Shown piece after piece: positions 9,922-19,220 of a DNA stretch of 64,000 nucleotides. The translations under genes were made by a program, and so were the position numbers. How positions within the stretch are numbered: position 1 is the first letter of the stretch; the number at the start of each line of letters is the position of its first letter. The notes under the pieces were generated by a model. The model worked only from the letters and a program-made list of their open reading frames with translations, made no database searches and was not told the origin of the DNA. Origin of the DNA: Aureococcus anophagefferens (lineage: Eukaryota; Sar; Pelagophyceae; Pelagomonadales; Pelagomonadaceae); the NCBI RefSeq assembly GCF_000186865.1, contig NW_008705571.1, positions 427,702 through 491,701 of the forward strand, given 5' to 3'.

Positions 9922-10008
9922 CGTGGCGTCCCTCTCCCGCCCCTCCCCCCTTTCCCCCTCCTCGCTAGTCCTGAGCACGCGCGGTCTCTACGGCGTCGGG
10001 GGCGGAGC

Positions 10009-10491
10009 CTACGCGCGCGGGTGCTCCACGGGGCTCGGGGGCGCCCAGAAGCGCTCGCTGTTGTAGACCGACGCGCCGACCTTCCAGTCCTTGACGCCCT
10101 TCATGATCTCCGCCTCGTCGGCGTCCTGGTTCAGCTTGGCCGCGACCGCGCGCGCGTCCTCCTCGGCCTGGAGGTACGGCACGATCGCCATGCGCGCCTC
10201 GCGCTTCTCCTTCTTCGCCGCGTTCCGCTCGAGGTTGCACTGGCCCACGCGGTAGAACCCGAAGGCGACCGTGAGCAGCGACCCGACCCAGATCATCCAC
10301 CCGTCGGGGCCCCGGTTGATCGTCGCCTTTTTGAAGATGACGTCGGGGTAGCCGCCCGCGGGCGGCATGTCCTGCACGACCTTCTTCAGGTCCCCCGACG
10401 TGACGTGCGTCGTCGTCGGGCCGCCGCCCATGGGTCGCCGCCCCGGCCCCGCCGCCAGGGGGCGCATGGCGCGAGCGAAACGCATGGCCAT
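10009..10491 (-). CDS. NDUFA13: Complex I subunit NDUFA13 (GRIM-19)
   Basis: A 160-aa accessory subunit of mitochondrial NADH:ubiquinone oxidoreductase. Conserved family features are visible: GGYPDVIFKK, then GPDGWMIWVGSLL in the single membrane helix, then FGFYRVGQ, a charged helix (NAAKKEKREARMAIVPYLQ) and QAEEDARAV. The N-terminus (MAMRFARAMRPLAAGPGRR) is basic, as for mitochondrial import. It has no intron. Convergent with the kinesin gene, 87 bp apart. Length and order match the family. Confidence 0.92.
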   Translation of the reverse strand: MAMRFARAMRPLAAGPGRRPMGGGPTTTHVTSGDLKKVVQDMPPAGGYPDVIFKKATINRGPDGWMIWVGSLLTVAFGFYRVGQCNLERNAAKKEKREARMAIVPYLQAEEDARAVAAKLNQDADEAEIMKGVKDWKVGASVYNSERFWAPPSPVEHPRA

Positions 10492-10596
10492 ATCGAGGAC
10501 AGCCTCAGCCGCGGCACTCTGCCGACGGTGCCGAGGTGTTGATGGTGTTGCCAGAGAGAATGGTGATGGCTCGAGCTACTAGTTCCGCCCGCTAGG

Positions 10597-10605
10597 GGCA
10601 GCCCC
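10597..10605 (+). promoter_or_regulatory. GGCAGCCCC motif before ATG 10607
   Basis: GGCAGCCCCAAT lies directly before the ATG that may start the gapped WW-repeat gene. It is one of the sense-oriented copies listed in the findings. Confidence 0.35.
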
Positions 10606-10606
10606 A

Positions 10607-13600
10607 ATGCCGGCGGCGCGGTCCAGCGGCTACTGGCCGTGGGCTTGGGCGGCGCCGGCGCCGGCGCCGGCCGCCGGGCTTCCAGCGGCGCTCGGCGCCG
10701 GCGCCGCGCGNNNNNNNNNNNNNNNNNNNNNNNNNNNNNNNNNNNNNNNNNNNNNNNNNNNNNNNNNNNNNNNNNNNNNNNNNNNNNNNNNNNNNNNNNN
10801 NNNNNNNNNNNNNNNNNNNNNNNNNNNNNNNNNNNNNNNNNNNNNNNNNNNNNNNNNNNNNNNNNNNNNNNNACAACCTGGACACGGGCGAGACGACGTG
10901 GGAGCGGCCCGAGGTCGAGGAGGAGGAGGAAGACGAGGAGGAAGAAGAAGAGGAGGACGACGACGACGAGGGCTGGGCCATGCGCGCGGCGCGGCACCAC
11001 TACGAGGGCGGCGTCGCGCACGACGAGCCGACGCTGCACCCGGCCGACGAGCTCCGCGCGGCCGTCGAGCCCATCGCGTACGAGCCCGCGGAACGGGCCG
11101 AGGGCCGGGGGCTCTTCCCCGCGGCGTCGCCCTACGGCGACGCGACGCCCCGCCACGACGACGACGACGAGGCCGACGCGCCGCGCCGGTCGTCGGCGTC
11201 GAAGCTCTTCGGCGTCTCGGCCGTCGCCGAAGAGGAGGAGGAGCGCGAGGAGCGCCGGTCCTCGGCCTCGAAGCTCTTCGGCGTCTCCGAGGTCGCCGAC
11301 GAGGAGGAGGAGCCCCAGGAGCGGCGCTCTTCCGCCTCGAAGCTCTTCGGCGCGTCCGCGGAAGAAGACGAACCCCAGGAGCGGCGCTCTTCCGCCTCGA
11401 AGCTCTTCGGCGCGTCCGCGGAAGAAGACGAACCCCAGGAGCGCCGGTCTTCCGCCTCGAAGCTCTTCGGCGCGTCCGCGGACGACACGGACGAGGACGA
11501 GGCCGCGGACTCGTTCGGCTCGATGCCCGCGTTCGCGCTGCCGCCGACGCCCGTCGCGCACCACCAGGAGCCGCCGTCGTTCCCGAGCGCGGGCTTCCAG
11601 TCGAAGAAGAAGCGCATCCGCGACAGCTGCTACCAGCTCTTCTCGGCGCACCGGCCCAAGGCGTCCCTGCTCAAGGCCATGGCGCCGCTCGTCGGCCTCT
11701 TCAAGATCGTCCGCCTCGTCGAGCGGGGCCCGGAGCAGGAGGCCGCGCCGCCGCCGAGCGGCCGCCGGCGCATGTCCGTCGCCCAGTTCGCCAAGGTCTC
11801 CGTGCCCATCGACGCCTGGCACTTCATCGCGCCCCTCGGCGCGGTGCTCCGGGGGCTACGCGTCGACGAGAGCGAGTTCGGCTGGCTGTTCTGCAGCCAG
11901 GGCGGCCTGGAGACGCTCCTGCGGGCCATCGTGGTCATGCCCCAGCTCCCGGCGCACCGGGGCACGAAGGGCCGGGGCCTGCCCGTGGTCATGGCCGAGG
12001 CGCTCGTGCTCAAGTGCGTCGCCGCGCTCCTCCGCGACGAGGACGCGATCCTCGGCCTCGTGTCCGAGTCGACGGAGGACCTCGAGGCGCTCTTCGCCGA
12101 CGTGCTCGTCGCGCGCAAGTCCTGGGTCCGCGTCGGCATCGTCGTGCGCACGCTCATCGCTTTGTGCGTGGGCGACCGGCCGGCGGACGGCGGCGGCGGC
12201 GACGACGCGGAGGACTTCGAGGACGCGTCGCCGTCGCGCGTCGCCTGGTCCGTCGTCGACGCGCTCGCGCGCTACGCCGGGCCCGAGTCGTCGGCGGCGT
12301 CGCTCCACAACGGCGCCATCGTGCCCGTCGTCGTGCCCTACGGCGAGGCGGGCGCGAAGAACGACCCGCCGCTCTCGCTCGCCGTCGCGCCGCCGCGGTT
12401 CTACGACCTCGCCATGCTGCTCCTGCCCATGGTGCCCCTGGCCGTCGCCCGCGCCGCCGTGCGCCTCCTGCGCGCCCTGGCGTCGTCCCTCGAGGCGCGC
12501 CGGGGCCGGCGGCGCGCGCGCGCGGAGATGTCGTACGCGATGCGCGTCGTCGCGGACGCGCACGGCATCGCGCGCGACGAGGGCGACGACGCGCGGCGCA
12601 CGGGCGCCAAGACCTGCTTCTCGTGCTGCGCGCTACTATCCGTGCTGCGGCGCCGCGCGCGGAACCTCGCGCCCGACGCGGCCGCGGCGCCCGACCAGGC
12701 GACGCCGCCGCAGTCGCCGCCGTCGACGCCGACGGCGCCGCGCCGCGACCTCGTCACGCACCTCGGCGGCGACGAGGCCTCGCCGTCGGACGCCGGCAGC
12801 GCGCGGTCCGTGCGCTTCGGCGCCGTCACCTACAGCGACCCGCCGCCACTCGAAGCGCCCGCGGCGCCCGGCGGCGCGTGGGCCGAGGGCGAGGTCCACG
12901 CGGGCGAGACCCGCGCGTCGTCGGCGCGCCTCGACGCCGACGAGGACAGCGACGACGACGACGACCCGGACGAGAGCGAGGCCCTGCGCCTGCTCCGGGC
13001 CGTCGACGGCCTCGAGGCGGACGAGCGCGCGGACGCGGCGCTCGACGGCGGCGACCGCGCGGGGACGGCGCTCGCCGCCGTCGCCGACGCCGTCGAGGCC
13101 GCCCGCGTCGAGGCGGCGACGGACGGCCCCATCGCCGCGGCGCTCGTCGACGCCGTCGCCGCGTCCGTGCTCCGCGCGGCCGCCGGCGGCGCGACCGGCG
13201 CCGCGCTCCGCGACGCGCCCGCGTACCGGAGCGGCATCGCGGCCCTGAACGGCTGCGTCGCGCGCCTCGCCGTGCTGCGGCGGTCTGCCAAGGACGGCGT
13301 CGACGACGACAGCGTCCAGTGGCAGATCGAGACGTCGCGCGGCGCGGACGAGTTCGAGGAGGCCGAGAAGCGGCTCGAGGAGGCCGAGCGGGCCTACGCG
13401 GACCTGAGCCACCGCTGCGACCGCGCGCGGCGGGCCCACCAGCTGTTGCGCACGCACGGCGCCGCGCGCTGGCTCGCCGCGGTCCTCGACGCCAGCGACG
13501 GCGCGGAGGCCGCCGCGCGCGGCGGCGGCGCCGGGCCGGCGGCCGCGCCGGGCCGGCGCGCGAGCCGGCGCATGTCGCGGCGCGCGAGCGTCGCCCCGAC

Positions 13601-16600
13601 CAAGGCCGCCCAGCGGCGGTCGTCGACCATCGTCACGGGCATCGCCGCGGCGCTGCCCGCGGAGAACGGCGCCGGCGCGATCGACGCGGCGCGGGCGCGG
13701 CTCGAGGACGAGCTCGCGAAGCTCGACGGCGAGCTCGCCCGCGACGACGCGCCGGACCGCGACGCCCTGGAAGCGCTGCGCGCCGTCGCGGCGCCCGTGG
13801 TCGCGGCCTTCGCCGACGGCGGCTCCACGAACTTCCAGCGGCGCGGCGCGGTCTGCGGCGCGCGGCGCGAGCTCGTCGCGGCCGTGCGCGAGGCCAACGC
13901 CTCGGCGTCGCAGCTGAGCGCCGCGGCGAGCCGCGCCGAGGCCGCCGTGGGGCGGTGGCGCAAGCGCCGCGACACGGCGCCGGGCCGCATGGCCGCGGAG
14001 GCGGAGCGCGAGGCAGGGCAGGACAAGGGTGATTCAACGTCGCTTCAACGTGAGTGTTCCGCGCGCGCCCGTTCTGGAAAAAGCATCCATGCTTCGAGAC
14101 CGTTCCGAGAGATGATCGCTCGTCCAAAAATCAGCCGAAACGAGTGGAAACCGGCCGAGAGAGGAGCCTTTGAAGTTGGGAATTTCGCACTCTTGTCCTG
14201 CCCAGGCGCGAGGCGCGGTGGGCCGAGGGCGCGCGCGACTTCCAGCGCGCGTGCCTCACGGCGCTGCGGCGCTACCTGCCCGTGGACATCGGCGACCGCA
14301 CGGCGGCGGCCGTGCGCGAGGCCGCCCGGGCGCGCTACGACGCCCAGCGGTGCGACGCGGCGGAGCCGGCGCCGCTCTTCCCGCTCCGGCTCTGCGAGCG
14401 GCTCGTCATGCGCAAGCTGCTGCGCGTCGCCGTGACCCACGGCGACGACATCAACGGCGGCGACTGGCTCCGGAGCGCCCGGAGCGACGCGCCCCACCGC
14501 CTGGTGGAGGAGTACACCTACGGCGAGCTCTGCGCGGTCTACGCGGCCGTGTCGTCGGCCGCGCCGCCGTCCGCGGAGGCCGACGTCGCCGCGGCGTCGG
14601 GCCGCGGCGGCGCCGTGCGCCGCTGGCGCGCGGCCCTGAGCACGACCCTGCGCCACCTGGAGAAGGAGAAGGGCCACCAGGCCGCGGACGCGGACGGCCG
14701 CGGGTCCGACGCGGCGGCCGCCGCGCTCCTCTACAACCAGGTCTACTTCTACCCGACGCACGACGAGGTCGGCGCCATGCTCACGCGCGCCGAGAAGCCC
14801 GGCCGCGTGCTCGCGGCGAAGGCGCAGGCCTTCGAAGCCGCCGAGGCCGACGTCGACGCCGCGCGAGAGACGCGCGACGCGCACACGGCCGCGGCGCGGA
14901 AGCACCTCCGCGCGTCCAAGGCCCCGGACGCCGACGGCTCGCACGCCGCCGCCTACGAGGCCGCGCGCAAGGAGACGGCCGACGCGAGCGACCGCTACCG
15001 GAGCGCCTGCAAGGCGCGCGACGCCGCGAGGGCCGCGCGCGACGTCGCCGCGCGCGAGGCCGAGAAGCGCGACCCGGCGCCCGCGCTCGCCGAGTGCGCG
15101 GCGCTCGAGGCCTGCGGCCGCTGGGGCGAGCCCGTCGGCGCGCCCTTCGCCGCGGACCCGCCGCTGCTCACGGCCGCGGCGAAGCGCGCGGCCGCCGCGG
15201 CCGTGCTCGAGGCCAAGCGCGCGGCCGCGGGCGAGCCCCGGGCCGACGAGGCGCCGTCGCCGACGTCCAAGGCGCGCCAGTCCAAGGCGAACTTCGCCAA
15301 GAACCAGGCGGACCTGCTCAAGAACCTCAGCGGCCGGGGCCGCGCGTCGCGCGCCGCGTCCGAGCCGCCGCCCGTGGCCAAGAAGATGGACGTGAAGAAG
15401 CTCGCCGTCGCCCAGGACCTCGAGTCCATCTTCGGCGGCAAGGGCAGCATCGCCAAGCAGAAGCAGGCCCAGGACCGCGCGGACGCGAACGCGTGCCGGA
15501 GCGTCGGCAAGCTCGACCGCGAGTCGGCGATCTCCCAGGCGCTCGAGGGCATCTTCGGGGGCGCGAAGCCCGGGAGCGACGACAGCAAGCCCGTCGGCGA
15601 GGACCCGCGCTACAAGAAGTACTTCAAGATGGTCGCCATGCACCTGCCCCGCGCCGCCGTCGAGCAGAAGATGGTCGCCGAGGGCGTCGACCCCGCCGTC
15701 CTCGACCTCGACCCGACGAAGCCCCGGCCCGTGGAGCGCGGCTCCCGGCTCAAGCTCGAGGACATGGACGTCGTGAACAAGCTCGAGAGCCTCTTCGGCG
15801 GCAAGCCGCCGCCGCCCAGGGCCGCGGGCCCCGTCGGCGACGACCCGCGCTACAAAAAGTACTTCAAGATGCTCGCGATGCACCTGCCGCGCGGCGCCGT
15901 CGAGCAGAAGATGGCGAGCGAAGGTCTGGACCCGAAGATCCTCGACCTCGACCCGGCGAAGCCGCCGCCGGGCGACGACGCCAGGCCGCGCGGGACGAAG
16001 CTCAAGCTCGAGGACATGGACGTCGTCAACAAGCTCGAGAGCCTCTTCGGCGGCAAGCCGAAGCCGCGGTCCCGGTCCGAGCCGCCGCCGAAGGCGTCGC
16101 CGCCCGTCGGCAAGCTCGAAAAGGGCGCGATCCACGGCAAGCTCGAGGGGCTCTTCGGGGGCGCCAAGCCGAAGCCGCCGCCGCCGCCCGAGGGAGGCGC
16201 CGCGCCGGGCAAGCTCGACAAGAAGAAGTTCGCGAGCGTCACGGGCCTCTTCGACAAGCCGAAACCGCCGCCGCCGCAGCCGGGGAAGAAGGTCGGCAAG
16301 CTCGATAGGAACAAGTTTGCGAACGTGACGGCCGCGCTGGGGGGCGCGAAGCCGCCGCCGCCGCGGGACGAGCCTCCGCGGGTGTCGTCGGGCAAGCTCG
16401 ACAAGAAGAAGTTCGCGAGCATCGGGGCGTTGTTCGGCGAGAAGCCCGCGGCGGCGGCGCCGGAGGCGCCGCGCGCGTCGGCGGGCAAGCTCGACAAGAA
16501 GAAGTTCGCGAGCATCGGGGCGCTGTTCGGCGAGAAGCCCGCGGCGGCGCCTCCGGAGGCGCCGCGCGCGTCGACGGGCAAGCTCGACAAAAAGCAATTC

Positions 16601-17089
16601 GCGAGCATCGGGGCGCTGTTCGGCGAGAAGCCCGCGGCGCCGGCGGCGCCGCGATCGTCGTCGGTCGGCAAGATCGACAAGCAAAAGTTCGGCAGCGTCG
16701 GCGCTCTGTTTGGCGCGAAACCGCCGAGCGACGAGCGCGCGTCGACGGGCAAGATCGACGCCGGCAAGGTCAGCGACTTCGGCGCGCTCTTTTCGGCGCG
16801 CGCGGCCGCGCCGGCCGCGCCCGCGCCCGCGCCGAAGCGGCCGCCGGGCTGGAAGCCGCCGCCGCCGCCGCCGACGCTCCGGCGCGCGAACTCGGAGGCG
16901 CCGCGGCGGAAGCCGCCGCCGCCGCCGCCGCGGTCCGCGAAACCGCCGTCGCCGGCGGAGAAGGCGAAGGCGGAGAAGGAGCGCGAGAAGCGCCACTACT
17001 CCAAGCTCTTCGCCCAGGGCCACGCGGACGAACCGCGGGAGCTCACGGCCGCGGAGAAGAGGTACGCGCGGCTCTTCGGAGGAGACTAA
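10607..17089 (+). CDS. Giant WW / armadillo-like / tandem-repeat protein (gapped, one introner)
   Basis: About 2,000 aa. The model runs from a probable first ATG at 10607, through the gap 10711-10872, to exon 1 ending at 14005 and exon 2 at 14206-17089. Just after the gap is the second half of a WW domain (NLDTGETTWERP). Acidic spacers follow, then five RRSSASKLFG repeats, then a helical region (about 11610-12640) that recalls formin GBD/FH3 armadillo folds. Exon 2 has two copies of a YKKYFKM...EGLDP...LDLDP motif seen in CCDC53/formin-related proteins, two EDMDVVNKLESLFGGKP copies, and seven or eight GKLDKKKFASIGALFG repeats. The C-terminus is Pro-rich and ends with YARLFGGD. No FH2 domain is seen, so an actin or Rho-linked scaffold role is inference. 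The 5' start is uncertain because of the gap. Confidence 0.65.
10711..10872. other. Assembly gap (162 N)
   Basis: A run of N flanked by very GC-rich low-complexity sequence (GGCGCCGGCGCC repeats). It hides the first half of the WW domain and possibly the start of the gene. The reading frames on the two sides cannot be compared because the gap length may be nominal. Confidence 0.95.
11184..11501 (+). repeat. Five tandem ~60-bp coding repeats (RRSSASKLFG)
   Basis: Five consecutive units coding RRSSASKLFG followed by an acidic spacer. Units three and four are identical over about 60 bp (near 11322-11441), so the array has expanded or been homogenised recently. Confidence 0.9.
14014..14205 (+). 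mobile_element. Introner element A (192 bp) forming an intron
   Basis: The element starts CAGGGCAGGACAAG and ends CTTGTCCTGCCCAG, inverted repeats matching at 13 of 14 positions. It is flanked by a perfect 8-bp duplication, GCGCGAGG at 14006-14013 and again at 14206-14213. Splicing from a GC donor at 14006, inside the left duplication, to the AG at 14204-14205 restores the uninterrupted reading frame. GC is lower than in the exons. It shares a 19-bp core, CGTCCAAAAATCAGCCGAA (14121-14139), with element B in the protease gene. Confidence 0.85.
16208..16800 (+). repeat. Seven tandem GK(L/I)DxxKFxSxxALFG coding repeats
   Basis: Units of about 28 residues: a conserved 16-residue core GKLDKKKFASIGALFG followed by a Pro/Ala-rich spacer. 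Three central units are almost identical, and the first and last have drifted. A related GKLEKGAIHGKLEGLFGG unit lies just before, near 16109. The function is unknown. Confidence 0.88.
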
Positions 17090-17556
17090 GAGCCGTTATT
17101 ATTCGCGGTCTCGCCGCCGGGGATCTCGAAGTCCTCGAGGCGGAATTCGACTTCCTCGAAGTCCTCCAAGGCGCACGAGAAGGGCTCCGTGCGCGGCAGC
17201 GCCGGCGGCGGCAGCGCTGGCGCCGCCGCGGGCGGCGCGGGCGGCGGCGTCGTCTCCGCGCGCGGCGGCGGCGGCGGCGGCGACGGTTTCGCTCGTCGCC
17301 GCGCGGGCGCCGCCGCGGGCGGCTCCGCGGCCGCGCGCTTGCGCGACACCGGCGCCTTGGACGCCGCCGCGGCGGCGGCGATCCGCGCGAAGCCGGCGGA
17401 CGACGACGACGACGCGCGCTTAAACGGAAAGCCCGCGGGATGGAGCGCGCTCAGGGTGATCTCGTCGCCCTGCTGGAAGGCGATTTCGCAGGCGAAAAAG
17501 ACGCGGCCCTGCGGGAGCGCTGCGGAATTTTTTCCGTCCTCTTCTTGCACGCCCAT
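17086..17556 (-). CDS. Small Pro/Ala-rich protein with possible nucleoplasmin-like start
   Basis: A 156-aa protein, MGVQEEDGKNSAALPQGRVF onward. The first ~50 residues (FFACEIAFQQGDEITLSAL) look like a short beta-rich region and faintly recall the start of nucleoplasmin-like domains. The rest is basic, then Pro-rich, and ends in an acidic tail (LEDFEEVEFRLEDFEIPGG). That layout could suit a nuclear or chromatin protein, but this is inference. Its TAG stop shares bases with the TAA of the convergent giant repeat gene (CTAA at 17086-17089). Confidence 0.5.
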   Translation of the reverse strand: MGVQEEDGKNSAALPQGRVFFACEIAFQQGDEITLSALHPAGFPFKRASSSSSAGFARIAAAAAASKAPVSRKRAAAEPPAAAPARRRAKPSPPPPPPRAETTPPPAPPAAAPALPPPALPRTEPFSCALEDFEEVEFRLEDFEIPGGETANNNGS

Positions 17557-17806
17557 TGGTCGTCGGCACTGCTCGCGGCGCGGAAGGCGCGCTCAAAAGC
17601 TCGAGGGCCAGACCGATCAGCGTCAACGAAGCGCTGCATCGGTCGACGGTGCCGTCGGTGCGGTGCCGTCGAGCGAAGCGCCTCTACTCACAACTCGGCC
17701 TCGGTGCCGAGCTCTTGCGCCGCCATCTGCGGGCGTCGCGCGCGTGATCAGCCACAAAACCCTCGCATCAGACCCCTGAAAACTCCCAAAACCAAACAAC
17801 CCAAAA

Positions 17807-19153
17807 ATGCTCGCGGCTCGCGCCGCAAGGCGCGCCATACGACCACACCAACCCGCACGACAGTTCTCCGGCGGCCGCAAGGCGCCGGCGTGGATGCGGG
17901 CGCAGCGGCAGCGGCGGCCGCCCGGGCGGAGCCCCGCGGCGGCCGCGGAGCCCGTGGAGGTCATCGAGCCGGCCGCGGCGGCGTCGCGGATCCGGCCCGC
18001 GGCGGAGGCGGCCGTCGCGCAGATCCAGAGCATGAACTGGACCGCGCTCCAGAGCTCCATGAGCTCGCAGCTCCTCCAGAACATCAAGCAGCGGAGCGAG
18101 CGCCAGTGGCGCATGATCGCCGCGGCGGCCGCCGTGCTCGCGTTCTGCGGCTACGTCTTCCGCCGCGACATCAAGCAGCGCGCGTCCGAGGAGGCCGCGG
18201 AGCTCGGCGCGCTGACGATGAGCCACGAGTCCGTGCGCGCCGAGGTCCAGTCCATCGGCAAGTTCCTCGCCCACGAGATCCTCCACGACCCGAGCGTGTC
18301 CGCGGCGGCGACGACGCTCGTCGCGGACGTCATCCGCCGCGAGTCGACGAAGCAGGCGTTTTTGGATCTCGTGCTGTGGACGCTCGAGCGCGACGCGACG
18401 CGGTCGCTCGTGCGGGACCAGCTCCGCGCCGTCGTCGGCGACCTCTGCCGGGACGACTTCACGCAGCTGCGCGTGTCCGAGCTGCTCGGCGCGGCGCTGG
18501 GCCGCGAGGCGACGCGCGACGCGGCGATCAACCTGGGCGCGGACCTACTCGTCGACGGCCGCACCGTTGACGCGTCCTCCGACCTGGCGCGGCGGTTGCT
18601 GGCGCGCGACGACGTGCGCCAGTCCCTCGAGGACGCCCTCGTCGACGCCTGCCACGGCGCGCTGTCCGACGCGGAGCTGCTCCGGCACGCGAAGACGGCG
18701 GCGTCGTCGACGCTCGCGAGCCGCGACGTGCAAAAGTCCGCGGGCGACGCCCTCTGGAACGCCTACAAGTACTCGCTGGGCCTCGGCCCGCGCCGCGCGA
18801 AGACCGCGCCGCCGGAGGACCCGCCGCCGCGGAACCCGGACCGCGAGCCGCGCGCGCCGCCGGAGCCGGCCGCGGCGCCCGCGCCCGCGGACGTCGACGC
18901 CTACGCCGCCGCGCACGCGGCCCTCGCCGCCGCGCCGGAGCCCAGTCCGCCCACCGTGGCGCTCGCGGCCTCGCCGGGCCCCGCGGCGCCCGCGGCCGCG
19001 GAGGCCGCCGCCAAGGCGGACGAGGACGCGTCGGAGCCGCCGGAGGCCGCCGCGGGCGGCGGCGCGGCGCCGCCGGAGCCGCCCGCGCCCGCGGCGCCCG
19101 CCGTGCCGACGAACTGGCGCGAGGCGGAGCTGCTCGCGCGGTCTAGCGGTTAG
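17807..19153 (+). CDS. Mitochondrial membrane protein of unknown function
   Basis: A 448-aa protein starting with an Arg-rich, acid-free presequence (MLAARAARRAIRPHQPARQF), typical of mitochondrial import. One hydrophobic segment (WRMIAAAAAVLAFCGYVF, ~residues 104-121) should span a membrane. After it come ~200 residues of helical repeats, with recurring patterns such as DxxxRxxLxxLLxxAL and SLVRDQLRAVVGDL, then a Pro/Ala/Glu-rich disordered tail. No family is recognised. The ATG follows a short low-GC, A-rich leader. Its 3' end lies in a tandem duplication shared with the convergent glycosyltransferase gene. Confidence 0.7.
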   Translation: MLAARAARRAIRPHQPARQFSGGRKAPAWMRAQRQRRPPGRSPAAAAEPVEVIEPAAAASRIRPAAEAAVAQIQSMNWTALQSSMSSQLLQNIKQRSERQWRMIAAAAAVLAFCGYVFRRDIKQRASEEAAELGALTMSHESVRAEVQSIGKFLAHEILHDPSVSAAATTLVADVIRRESTKQAFLDLVLWTLERDATRSLVRDQLRAVVGDLCRDDFTQLRVSELLGAALGREATRDAAINLGADLLVDGRTVDASSDLARRLLARDDVRQSLEDALVDACHGALSDAELLRHAKTAASSTLASRDVQKSAGDALWNAYKYSLGLGPRRAKTAPPEDPPPRNPDREPRAPPEPAAAPAPADVDAYAAAHAALAAAPEPSPPTVALAASPGPAAPAAAEAAAKADEDASEPPEAAAGGGAAPPEPPAPAAPAVPTNWREAELLARSSG

Positions 19154-19220
19154 TTTCAAGGGAAGGTGGGGCGCGGTCTTCTAGGGAAGGTGGGGCGCGG
19201 TCTTCTAGCGGTTAGTTTCA
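19143..19220. repeat. Short tandem duplication between convergent genes
   Basis: A 24-bp unit, AGGGAAGGTGGGGCGCGGTC plus TTCT, is present twice in tandem (19159-19182 and 19183-19206). It is flanked by two copies of CTAGCGGTTAGTTTCA (19143-19158 and 19205-19220). On the minus strand the unit resembles the 3' end of the glycosyltransferase gene, so it probably arose by local duplication of that end. Confidence 0.85.

Noticed and set aside
5989..9978. A 1,300-codon frame antisense to the kinesin gene
   Set aside because: It is compositionally extreme (Arg/Leu/Ala/Glu) and mirrors a clear kinesin; long antisense frames are expected at this GC.
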